From the NCBI RefSeq assembly GCF_000150955.2, contig NC_011684.1:620001-684000 (forward strand): a DNA stretch of 64,000 nucleotides, written 5' to 3'. This document shows positions 43,829 to 52,868 of this stretch, piece by piece. Source of the DNA: Phaeodactylum tricornutum CCAP 1055/1 (taxonomy: Eukaryota > Bacillariophyta > Bacillariophyceae > Surirellales > Neidiaceae). Each line of letters begins with the position of its first letter. Position 1 is the stretch's first letter. The notes below the pieces were generated by a model that was not told the DNA's origin, did no database searches, and was given only the letters and a program-made list of their open reading frames with translations. Both the position numbers and the translations under genes were made by a program.

Positions 43829-45670
43829 TTAAAAATCTTCGGTATGAAATGCTTTTGTCGGAAATTCGGACGCAAGGTGCGGAACAATCATAGTTGGTAG
43901 CGGATCTTCCTGCGGATCGGCAGTCGACTTCGCGGGCGACGTCACTTCTAGTTTGGCCTTTTTCTTTTTGGGCGATGACTCTCTTTTCGCCGCATCTTCG
44001 TCGGCTTTCATGGCCGCGGCATGCTTCTGAGCTGTCAACTCCCGTTTATAGCGATTCTGTCGTGCTCGTCGTAAAAGCTTTTGTAAATATCCCTTGTCAA
44101 CGGGTGTCTTCAGATCCTTGGGGAAAGCTTTGGCCAAGTCGTCGAATTTGTTGCGCTTTTCCGTATGGATCGCAAAATCTTCATCCCCGCCTACCTTGGA
44201 AATTTCACCCTTGATGTCACACCATTCGTCGTACGCTCGTGAAAAATCGTCCAAGGTGTCGTGAAAAGTCCGCGTCAATTTGTTGTGGTCTGTATCATCG
44301 TCATCCAATGGTGGTGCAACGGGCACAGTAACTTTAAACGTACCGCCAGGTTTGGTATTTTTAGGAATTTTGACTTTGAGGCGTTGTCCGGGGACGTGTG
44401 GATTGCTGAAAAGAATAGAGTCACCCGGGTTTTTGTCCACAGGGCATGTAACGGCTACTTTGTCTTTGAGTTTTTGCCGAGGAAGTTCATCTTCCGTAGA
44501 TTCGTTTACCAAGTCCACAAGTGTCTCGAACAGGGAGTCCACTGTTGCTCTTTTGTCGGCCGCCGTAATCTCCAAAAGCGCCACGTCTTCATTTGAGCCA
44601 GTCGAAGCTTTGCCACTGCTTGGTGGCCCGCCACCTTCATCCTTTCCTTTGGCCTTTTTCTTGGGTGAAGTGGAAGACGGCGTCGATTTGACAGAGGTCT
44701 TTTTGAGCGATTTCGCTCCGTTGCCGTTGCTTACTGTCTCCTTTACCAGCTTTTTTCGTTTCCGTTTGGTCGATTTTGCATCATTAGTATCTTGCAAGGG
44801 ATCGTACTGATCCTTTGTCAGTTCTGTTTCTTCGACTTCCAAGTTCCCCACGTTGACGAAGAATTCCCCATCTTCGTCACCTTGTAATTCCAGTTTAGTC
44901 GTGGTTGTATTGGCCAATACTTGTTCCGCCACGTTGCGTCGCAGATCCGTATCGTCCAAAAACGATGTTTGGGAATATACCGATCCTTGGCCCTCATCGT
45001 CCTCTTCATCTTCACCAGTGCCGTCTCCTCCAGGAGTTGCCTCTTCATCGTCCACCATCACACCCTGCACGTATTTGGCTTCCAAATAGTCCAGAACACT
45101 GGCGAATTCGTGGGGCTGAGGAACATGTTTCAATTTCTTTTTGGCATTTTTCGGTTCGTTGGGATCATCTCTCTCGAGGACGGATTCTCCTTTCCCGTCA
45201 TCTGTGGGTGTATTTTGGTTCGTGTCCGAGACTTCTGCCGACGTCGGCTGTTTCGGTCGGAGAGTCGGAAAGGCCGCGTGCAAGGCTTTCACGCGCTTGG
45301 TACGGGTACGCTTGACAGCGACACCAAGATCAGCCGTGGCATGGAGAGGAATCCGTACAGAAATGCAGTCCTGGAAGAGCTTGCGGTGATCGATGCGTTT
45401 GTTTACACCAACAGGTTTGTCCAGCGAGCTGCTATCGGGGGACTCTTGTTCGGGTGCCGTCACGATCTTGGTCGCAGACTCTGCCGGCGAATCTGGTGCT
45501 GCAGCCACGCTTTCCGGTGACGTGGTATTCGCTGTGTTCGTTTTTACAGCATCGGCTGTTGGTATTACGGGTGAAGGCATTGAACCTAATACTGGATCCG
45601 TGCGATGGCCAGTTGGCGTCGTATGGACTATCGTGTCTCCATTGCCGTTCTCAGCTTCGTCTACTTGCAT
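43829..45670 (-). CDS. Ubinuclein/Hpc2-like protein (HIRA histone-chaperone subunit candidate)
   Basis: 613 residues from the ATG at 45670 (MQVDEAENGNGD); the frame extends upstream only from a GTG. It is strongly charged, with Lys-rich nuclear-signal runs. Around residues 230-290 an acidic stretch leads into GSVYSQTSFLDDTDLRRNVA and DGEFFVNVGNLEVEE. This fits the Hpc2-related (HUN) domain, whose FIDD/FLDD and FFVxxGxLE blocks bind HIRA. The C-terminal third has a helical block (LTRTFHDTLDDFSRAYDEWC) like the middle domain of ubinucleins. These proteins deposit histone H3.3 with HIRA. A short beta-rich segment (VPGQRLKVKIPKNTKPGGTF) in between resembles a C-terminal chaperone-type strand pair. 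Role inferred. Confidence 0.75.
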   Translation of the reverse strand: MQVDEAENGNGDTIVHTTPTGHRTDPVLGSMPSPVIPTADAVKTNTANTTSPESVAAAPDSPAESATKIVTAPEQESPDSSSLDKPVGVNKRIDHRKLFQDCISVRIPLHATADLGVAVKRTRTKRVKALHAAFPTLRPKQPTSAEVSDTNQNTPTDDGKGESVLERDDPNEPKNAKKKLKHVPQPHEFASVLDYLEAKYVQGVMVDDEEATPGGDGTGEDEEDDEGQGSVYSQTSFLDDTDLRRNVAEQVLANTTTTKLELQGDEDGEFFVNVGNLEVEETELTKDQYDPLQDTNDAKSTKRKRKKLVKETVSNGNGAKSLKKTSVKSTPSSTSPKKKAKGKDEGGGPPSSGKASTGSNEDVALLEITAADKRATVDSLFETLVDLVNESTEDELPRQKLKDKVAVTCPVDKNPGDSILFSNPHVPGQRLKVKIPKNTKPGGTFKVTVPVAPPLDDDDTDHNKLTRTFHDTLDDFSRAYDEWCDIKGEISKVGGDEDFAIHTEKRNKFDDLAKAFPKDLKTPVDKGYLQKLLRRARQNRYKRELTAQKHAAAMKADEDAAKRESSPKKKKAKLEVTSPAKSTADPQEDPLPTMIVPHLASEFPTKAFHTEDF

Positions 45671-45807
45671 CGTGATAGGAATACTCGTCGATTTTATTGC
45701 TGTGTTTGTGCAAGTATTCTGGGGAATTATCAAGAGCGCTGGCGGTAGAGATCCGAACGTGTCATATCCCCATGGTGGAGATTTTCGTACTTTGTTAACC
45801 TGTGCTG

Positions 45808-45818
45808 CTGACAGTGAG
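45808..45818 (+). promoter_or_regulatory. CTGACAGTGAG element upstream of the ubinuclein-like gene
   Basis: Exact recurrent word 138 bases upstream of the chosen ATG at 45670. Confidence 0.35.
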
Positions 45819-46075
45819 TCCTTGAAAAGTAGACAGTACGACACAATAGTATCGAATGTCTGGCAATATTTGTTTGAGTCACGACGACATTAGTAGTCAT
45901 TGGAATGGTTTACACTTATGTTGATTGCAAGGAAAGCGCGCGTTGTGTGTTTGCCTTTTCATTTTTCAAATCTAGAACGTTCACGCTAGAAGCTACCTAC
46001 CAAAGCTAGGCAAGGTTGTCCGAAGACTTGGCTGAAAATATCGTATTAACAGTAAAGAAAAACGGCATTCGAGAA

Positions 46076-47479
46076 CTAGACCACACCAGGGACAAACCGA
46101 TGCGGCACAATCGATTTGTAGGTTTCCCAATCGTCGCCATACTTGACGGAACACATATGATCGTCTCGAATGGATCTGTGAACCAGCAAGATGAAGAAGT
46201 AAACAGCGTAAAAGTAGGGTACAGCGGAGTCAAAGCCACATACCATACACCATGTCAAACCCATGATCCAGTCACCCGTGTAATTGATTTTCCTTGCCAT
46301 ACCCCACCATCCGGAGGTCAACAACTTGGTTCCGCGTTTGGTTTGCAAAAAGGTCAAATGGGACAAGGCTGGATCGGTCGGATTGCGACGAAAGGCGTCT
46401 TTTTGTCCGTTGGCTCCGCGGAAAATAAGGTATCCTAGAATATGCAACGCAACGATACCCGCAAGAGCCACGGCACTTAAATTGGGGTCGTGCTTGACCA
46501 AATAACGCGCTTGGAGCGAGTAGGTAAATGGCACCCACGCGAGGTCACCGAACAAAAGCATGAATCCAAAGCCATCCGTGGTAATATCCATGGTGGTGAG
46601 GATTGCACGCTCTTGGTACAGCGCATCCCAGACGTAGATTCCGTGAAACACGTTAACGAGAATCATGCTGCCCGTAACGTATCCCAGAACACTGTACTGT
46701 TGTTTCGCACAAGCGATATTTAGAAGCACCCAACCAATAAGCCCGGGACGGAGTTCACAAAACTCTTTCCAGTCGAAAGTGCCGATCCGGGGATTGAGTT
46801 CGCGGCCAATAAAGAAGTCGTACAGGACGTTGCCGGAATCACCACCATCGGCAAGAATTTTGTGCTGGCCACGAAAGGAATCCAAGTACAAGCCAGTCGA
46901 TGCCATTGCCGAGAGAAGAATTGTGACGAAAGCAAGTTCGGTGTAATATTTGTAAAGGGTTGCCAATGGTGCCGTGGTGAACTGATACAAAGCGGCGTTG
47001 GCATCCCAAACGGGCCACGCCGCGTGCACGAGCAGCAACGTGACCCAAAAAGCCAAATGTCCATTGATGCGGTACGTCAACCGATTTTTGGCATCTCCCT
47101 TGACGGGAGATCCCTGAACCAGTTCACAGGGCAAAAACCGTTCCAGCAATACTTGGAATAGAAACCAAGCGACGACGCCGAGGGCACATCGAAGTAACAA
47201 CGATACGGAATCGCTGTCGTTGCAGCGAGGACAAAGCACGGAATTTTGGCGGATTATCTGCCAGAAAGGCTTCGGATCATGGGAGTTCGTCGTGTCCCCA
47301 AGACTCGCCGACAGGAAAGCAAAGTCAACTCGACCCACGTCACTCCAATGCGCCAGTACAAGAACTACGAGAGGGAGTGCGAGAGTCGTGAGGGTAGCCC
47401 CAATAGGTCCACCAAATTCGTACTCGAACGCTGCCGCTGCACGGTTTTGTTGCCTGGGAACAGCCGTCGCAACTGTCAT
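46076..47479 (-). CDS. Sterol C-14 reductase (ERG24/DHCR7 family)
   Basis: 467 residues, intronless, multi-pass membrane protein of the endoplasmic reticulum. Family blocks: YDFFIGRELNPRIGTFDWKE, ELRPGLIGWVLLNIACAKQQY, TTDGFGFMLLFGDLAWVPF, GTKLLTSGWWGMARKINYTGDW and the C-terminal HRSIRDDHMCSVKYGDDW followed by ETYKSIVPHRFVPGVV. These include the NADPH- and sterol-binding residues of the reductases. YDFFIGRELNPR and LLTSGWWG favour the delta-14 reductase (ERG24/FACKEL/TM7SF2) over DHCR7, which reads FIGIEFNPR. It reduces the C14-15 double bond left after C-14 demethylation in sterol synthesis. It shares a 680-base divergent promoter with the SelO gene. Confidence 0.88.
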   Translation of the reverse strand: MTVATAVPRQQNRAAAAFEYEFGGPIGATLTTLALPLVVLVLAHWSDVGRVDFAFLSASLGDTTNSHDPKPFWQIIRQNSVLCPRCNDSDSVSLLLRCALGVVAWFLFQVLLERFLPCELVQGSPVKGDAKNRLTYRINGHLAFWVTLLLVHAAWPVWDANAALYQFTTAPLATLYKYYTELAFVTILLSAMASTGLYLDSFRGQHKILADGGDSGNVLYDFFIGRELNPRIGTFDWKEFCELRPGLIGWVLLNIACAKQQYSVLGYVTGSMILVNVFHGIYVWDALYQERAILTTMDITTDGFGFMLLFGDLAWVPFTYSLQARYLVKHDPNLSAVALAGIVALHILGYLIFRGANGQKDAFRRNPTDPALSHLTFLQTKRGTKLLTSGWWGMARKINYTGDWIMGLTWCMVCGFDSAVPYFYAVYFFILLVHRSIRDDHMCSVKYGDDWETYKSIVPHRFVPGVV

Positions 47480-48160
47480 TGTGCTACAGTCTTCCGATGA
47501 CTTTCTAGGCGTCGAAGGAAACCTTTAATTTTCGTGAAGTAAGATCTGTTTTGAAAGCCGACCGTGCTTTTTCTCCCAATTTCACGCCCCATTGTCGCCA
47601 ATGTCGTCGGTCCCGTTGGCCTACGTACCGTACCTGTCCACTGTAACTGTCAGTTACACCTACTACAAGTAGAGCTCTACCTGGTAGTAAGTAGTAAGAG
47701 TTACCGTTGTGTTACAGTCATGGCTAGTCCGGTCGTACTCCTACCAGCGGCAATGACGTCAGCAGTTCGAAGAACATCATCAGCGTTTCCGGTTGGGAAA
47801 CGCAAAACGCTACGCTGCTAGCTCTATCTACGGCGGTAGGTTGATAGGTAGTCCCTTAGTTCCCGCCCGTTCCGTCACAGTCCTTTGCCTCTTACATTTG
47901 CAGTGCCTACTTACGATAACTCACAGTTACACATTGCCATTGAGTTGACTCTGACCGTACCTATCTACCAATTGATTGCTTCGACAGAGTTGCTGCACAG
48001 AACCTCGAGTTAGCTACGTACATACAGTAAGCTCCAGTGACGGACAAACATAGTATCACTGTCAGCATCGTTGCGCTGTCCTGTACTTTCCGTCCGGGCC
48101 CATCTGACTAGGAGCTTTGCAACCGCCACACCGTACAGGTCGCTCACTGGGCTACCGTGT
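47480..48160. other. Head-to-head intergenic region, sterol reductase and SelO
   Basis: About 680 bases rich in TAACTG/CAGTTA words: a perfect palindrome at 47643, GTTACAGTC near 47710, CACAGTTACA near 47923 and TCACTGTCAG at 48056. No gene is called. Confidence 0.5.
47643..47657. promoter_or_regulatory. Palindrome GTAACTGTCAGTTAC
   Basis: Perfect 7-base inverted arms (GTAACTG/CAGTTAC) around one base; two opposed Myb-type cores, 164 bases upstream of the sterol reductase ATG. Confidence 0.45.
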
Positions 48161-50359
48161 ATGTTGCGGGTCTGGATTCCTGCTCAAAGAATGCGTGTTG
48201 GTTGCAGTGCGCGCCATTGGACGACTGCAGCTGCCGCCTTATCTACCTTGGGTTTCGTTTCCTTTCTACCTTCCTCGTTAATCCTGACGACAAGTGCTAC
48301 GACTGCAACTACAGCTATAGCCTTTACCCCACCCTTTGGCATTCCGTATCGCTGGCAGTACCACAACTCCCCGCCTGGAAATAGTATGAGTACGCATGCA
48401 CGTAGTGTGAGCACCACCGTCAGGGCCAGCAGTAGTGGTGCACCTGCTACCGATAAAGACAGCAAGGCTTCGACGACTCCCTCGATACTGCGTGACGTCC
48501 AAGCAGCGTTGGAAAACTCTTGGGTTCGTCAGCTTTCGCCCGAAACTGCCGAGAATTTGAAAAAGTCACGGAAAGCGGAAGGGTTGCCCGATACCGACGA
48601 TAATCGTACCCGGCGTCCCGTCTTTAACGGTCATTACGTCCCGGTCAAACCGACAGGGATTGCCAAACCCCGTCTCGTAATGTACAGTCCCGACATGGCG
48701 GCACAATTACAACTTACACCCGAACAGGTTGCATCGCCAGACTTTGTCGATTGGGTGTCCGGTAATACAGTCTTGGGTGAAACTTGGGCGACACCGTACG
48801 CGCTCTCCATTATGGGGACTCGCTACACCAACAACTGTCCCTACGGAACGGGCAACGGCTACGGCGATGGTCGCGCTATATCTATAGGTGAATTGCACGG
48901 TCTCGAACTTCAGCTCAAGGGTGGTGGCACCACGCCTTTTCATCGCGGTGCTGATGGCCGCGCCGTCTTGCGGTCCAGCATTCGAGAATTCCTCGCCAGC
49001 GAAGCCATGCACTCGTTGAATGTTTCGACTACCCGGGCATTGTCGTTGGTCGTCAGTGAGCTCGACACGATCTCGCGTCCTTGGTATTCGGACAATTCCG
49101 TCTTGCGCATACCAGATATGGATGATCCCCGCTTGGCTCAATACGATACGGAAGAGCGCAAACGAATCATTCAACAACTCAAGGCCCAATCCAAGGCTGA
49201 TCCCAATATTATGGTCCGAGAAAAGACCGCCATTACGTGTCGTGTAGCGACCAGTTTTCTCCGCGTCGGACACCTCGATTTGTTTGCCCGTCGAGTAGAG
49301 CGCACCAGTAAAAACACCGACGGTACCTACGACACCTCCACGTTGGAGTGGAAGGAGTTGGAGGATCTCGTTTGGCATGCGTGCTATCGTGAATATCGGC
49401 ACGCTGCGTACGAACCCTTTCACGAAACACGTGATATTGCCGCGGCTGCTCACGTTTTGTTGAAACAGGCCGCCGACCGCATTGCGGCCATGGTCGCCGA
49501 TTGGGTCCGTGTTGGTTTCATCCAAGGCAATTTTAACGCGGACAATTGCCTCGTGGGTGGTCGCACCATGGATTACGGTCCCTTCGGCTTTCTCGAGTAC
49601 TACCATCCCACGGCGGCCAAGTGGACCGGTAGTGGCGAGCATTTTGGTTTTTTGAACCAACCGTCGGCTGGCTTTGCCAATTTCAAAGTGTTGGCAGAAA
49701 GTGTGGTTCCCGTGATTGCAGCCGCCCACGGTGAACCGTCGAGTAAGATTCTAAAAAATGTTTTGGATGATGCCGCCAAAGTATTCCAAAACAAGGTAGA
49801 CGAGACATTTCGGAAAAAGCTGGGTTTTACTGTCGAGCAAGATATCGGCGATGACGTTTGGGAAGCTTTGGAACCGTTGTTGCGACTTTCGCAAATTGAC
49901 TGGACCCTCTTTTTCCGACAATTGACTATGCTGCTAAAGGACTTTCCCGATTTGTCGTCGGAGGACTATGTTGGAATGCTCTGCGCCTTGGAGGGGAGTG
50001 ATACCGACCGCGAAGGATCAAGTCCGTTCTATGAACCATTGACGCAACAGCTTCGTGCGCGGTGGTTAACATGGATAGAGCAGTGGAGAGTTGCACTTGA
50101 TGCGTGTGGATCCGATACCGATACAATTTTTGAACAGATGCGAACGACCAACCCCAAGTTTGTGCTCCGCGAGTGGATGCTAGTCGATGCGTACACAAGG
50201 GCGGCTGCCGGCGATGAATCTGACATGAGGAAGCTCTTTGAGCTGATTCAGCGGCCGTACGACGAGGGAACAAAAGATGAAATAAATCGATTTTACCGAC
50301 GAGCCTCGGAAGAAGCACTTACGACCGGTGGGACCGCCTTTATGTCCTGATCCAGTTAA
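48161..50359 (+). CDS. SELENOO: Selenoprotein O (SelO protein AMPylase), with Sec codon TGA at 50348
   Basis: 732 residues if TGA at 50348-50350 is read as selenocysteine, giving ...TAFMS-U-S-S before TAA; 729 if it is a stop. SelO is a pseudokinase that transfers AMP to proteins. Motifs: NNCPYGTGNGYGDGRAISIG, LQLKGGGTTPFHRGADGRAV, then LRSSIREFLASEAMHSLNV, VGFIQGNFNADNCLVGGRT and MDYGPFGFLE, with the metal-binding Asn/Asp in place. To my knowledge animal SelO has Sec as its third-last residue, as here. A SECIS-like hairpin lies at 50461-50564. The start was set at ATG 48161, since the frame upstream begins only with TTG. The N-terminus has a hydrophobic stretch ending AIAFTPPFG, which may be a plastid-type or mitochondrial presequence. 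Later Mets could yield shorter forms. Confidence 0.9.
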
Positions 50360-50460
50360 GCGCAAAAAATGGTGTGACTTACATTGACTACACAAATTTC
50401 TCAGTCCGTCACACATGTCCTTGCGCGAATATAAATGCATTGAAAACAAAAAGAAGTTGC

Positions 50461-50564
50461 GCTTACACAGATCAGAGTGAATGAAAGCAAGAGGAAAATC
50501 CATGTCTAAAGCGAAGAATGAAAGCCCTTGCTCGACCAACCTGATAACAACTGTGCAAATTAGC
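50461..50564 (+). promoter_or_regulatory. Candidate SECIS element in the SelO 3' UTR
   Basis: Starts 111 bases after the TGA. The 5' strand has ATGA at 50481-50484, ten bases, then AAAA at 50495-50498, matching the SECIS consensus ATGA-N10/12-AA. The opposite strand has CGA at 50533-50535, so G483/A484 can form the tandem G.A pairs with G534/A535. The upper helix pairs 50486-50493 with 50525-50532 (7 pairs, one A.C mismatch). The lower helices pair ATCAG (50471) with CTGAT (50541) and CACAG (50466) with CTGTG (50551). An outer GCTTA/TTAGC helix has one mismatch. The apical loop is long, about 30 bases. Confidence 0.65.
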
Positions 50565-50673
50565 AACTGACATAAAACGCATCCTCCATCTAACATCTGA
50601 AACCGGCTCAATTCTATATTGTCTTTCATCTTCATATACGTCCGCGACCATAGAAACTTGAAGTGTATCGAGC

Positions 50674-52428
50674 CTAGGGCTCACTCGCTATACTATTCTG
50701 AATCAATCTTTTCCAATGTAATGGTTTTGCCCATATTGAAAAATTTGGTCGTCGAGGAGGCGAAACTGCCGACGAAGAATCAACCAGCGGTGTGCGCGTT
50801 GTATTGGGGTTGCTTGTAGGCCTAGACGTCGTAGCCGGCAAAGCCTGTGGATTTGGCTCGCTGACAGGAAAAGCCACTACTTGAGAGATTGGAGCACCAG
50901 TGGGTTTGTGATTAGGATTGGAGGTTCTCAGCCTAGTGGGTGGTGAGCTATTGATGGAAGCAGACGTGGGCCGAGCGGTGGGAAGGTGAGTGGGATTGCT
51001 AGTAGGCCTCAAAGTTTGTGGCGTGGTCTGGGCTGCGATTGGGAGGAATACATTTGTTTCGAATGCACGAAAAGACTCATCAACGGTCGTACATGTTCCA
51101 TTCCCACTCGAAAATCCCCATTCAAATGCAGTACACGAGTGTACTAACAAAAAATCGTACGCGGCCTTCACTTGAACGATTCCATGGCCGTAGCGCTCGC
51201 TACAGCCTTGAGTCGAATCCTTCTTGTCCGCAGTGTACGCCATGGCAAAGCGGATTTGTTTGTGCGAGCAGCTTGGAAAGTGGCTCCACACCAATGCTGC
51301 TGCTCCCGCAGCAAATGGCGTAGCCATGGATGTTCCTGAATATGTAGCGTAACGATCAGGGGGGACTGTTGACAAGACTCTGCGTCCCGGTGCAGAAAGT
51401 TCAATGTAAGGACCATAGTTTGAGCTGTTCCAGTAGCTACGGTCTTCTTGGACGGCAGCCACAGAGACCACTTCAGGCAATGCAGCTGGGAAAATGGACA
51501 GAGGTGATCCCTCATTACCCGCCGCTGCAAACACAAGAATACCCTGCTCGTCCAAGCGAGAATACAAAGATCTCGTTCGGCTTGTGGCGGCAAGGCCACC
51601 TAGACTGAGACTTACAACTTTTGCACCAGCCAACTTGCATTGCTCAATTGCTTGAATTATGTCGGACTCATACGCTCTACCATCATCGTTAAGCCCTCTG
51701 GTAACAAACAGGGGAATTTCTCCTACTCCACGAATACCGAGATTGTTTTCGATGCGAGCAGCAACTATGCCGGCAGCGTGCGATCCGTGTCCACGGCTAT
51801 CGTCGTACCAGTTCATGACACTGCCATCGACCTGGGAGAATCTGTTCGCCCCGTCCGCGTTATCAGCGTCAAGATCAGGGTGAGTAATATCAACGCCTGT
51901 ATCAACGATGCAAACTGTCACCGGGCTACTTCCAATTGACAATTGGTTTGCCTGAATCATGCTTATCCCGTATGGGATAAGCTCTTGCAGACGACGGTCT
52001 CCTCGATCTACGTATTCCTCTAGATATCCTTGCGCTTCCCAAATACTGTCTTCTTCTACTTGCTCGATGTTTTGGTCTAGCTTCAGATACATAGCGGCAT
52101 GATCATCCGCCTCGATTGCAACAGCATTCTCGTTGTCGAGCTCATTGTAGACCGCGTTGGAAGCATAAATTGCATCGTGCTTCCCTTTTTCATTCCTGTA
52201 AGTGACGATGAGACGCTTCGTTGGTTTCCAATACGACGTCATTTTTTCGTTTCTCCTGGGAGCAGTGAGTGATTCTCCCAAGTCGCGTTGATCCTGCTGA
52301 AGGTCGCTTGGAATCCCAACGTGTCGTTCGAAGTCGTCGTTTGTGCGAAGCATTTCATGCGTTTTTGCAGGTACATCTTTTGCCGAAACTAGAGCGAAAA
52401 AAAGCAATTTGTCCAGGTAAAACCTCAT
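50674..52428 (-). CDS. Secreted subtilisin-like serine protease with Pro/Thr-rich tail
   Basis: 584 residues from the ATG at 52428, which begins a signal peptide (MRFYLDKLLFFALVSA); an in-frame ATG at 52722 would bury it under 98 extra residues. An I9-like propeptide region (KRLIVTYRNEKGKHDAIYAS) is followed by the S8 catalytic domain: Asp in VTVCIVDTGVDITHPDL, His in DDSRGHGSHAAGIVAARIENN, oxyanion Asn in VFAAAGNEGSPLS and Ser in YSGTSMATPFAAGAAAL. A Cys-containing region follows, then a Pro/Thr/Ser tail with repeated PTSNP/PTxxPT units and no membrane anchor. It is probably a secreted or wall-associated protease; the substrate is unknown. Confidence 0.88.
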   Translation of the reverse strand: MRFYLDKLLFFALVSAKDVPAKTHEMLRTNDDFERHVGIPSDLQQDQRDLGESLTAPRRNEKMTSYWKPTKRLIVTYRNEKGKHDAIYASNAVYNELDNENAVAIEADDHAAMYLKLDQNIEQVEEDSIWEAQGYLEEYVDRGDRRLQELIPYGISMIQANQLSIGSSPVTVCIVDTGVDITHPDLDADNADGANRFSQVDGSVMNWYDDSRGHGSHAAGIVAARIENNLGIRGVGEIPLFVTRGLNDDGRAYESDIIQAIEQCKLAGAKVVSLSLGGLAATSRTRSLYSRLDEQGILVFAAAGNEGSPLSIFPAALPEVVSVAAVQEDRSYWNSSNYGPYIELSAPGRRVLSTVPPDRYATYSGTSMATPFAAGAAALVWSHFPSCSHKQIRFAMAYTADKKDSTQGCSERYGHGIVQVKAAYDFLLVHSCTAFEWGFSSGNGTCTTVDESFRAFETNVFLPIAAQTTPQTLRPTSNPTHLPTARPTSASINSSPPTRLRTSNPNHKPTGAPISQVVAFPVSEPNPQALPATTSRPTSNPNTTRTPLVDSSSAVSPPRRPNFSIWAKPLHWKRLIQNSIASEP

Positions 52429-52868
52429 TATAAACTGCGGCAGCAAGTTGAAAACATCAGAGGCATCCGTATTTTGTGAGTATGCTCCCGTGTATTCACA
52501 CCGACGGTTGAGACTTCGAAACGGACGTGCGGAGGAATTTTTGTTTTTTGTGAGAGCATCTCCTGTCGTCCGGCTCGGAAAGAGCATGTGTGTCTGTCGG
52601 TCTGGCCGTTCTTTGGTCACTGGTAAGTGACTGTGACTATGTGACAGCATCAGTGAAAGAGACGTGCGGGACCGGCGTCTGTCGTCGGGTTGCAACTGCC
52701 GAGATGGGATGGACTCGACCATGGCGAACCATAAATAGGCGATGGGAGTGGATACGGCCTAACTGTTAATCCATCTACTACCAGCTTACCTAGCATCATC
52801 GAATAAACTACTCTTCTTCGTAAACTCAAAAAAGTTCCCGTTATCAAAAAGACTGGAAATACCAAAAA

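Noticed and set aside
48707-49729. 340-codon minus-strand open frame
   Set aside because: Antisense to the most conserved part of SelO; no recognisable domain.
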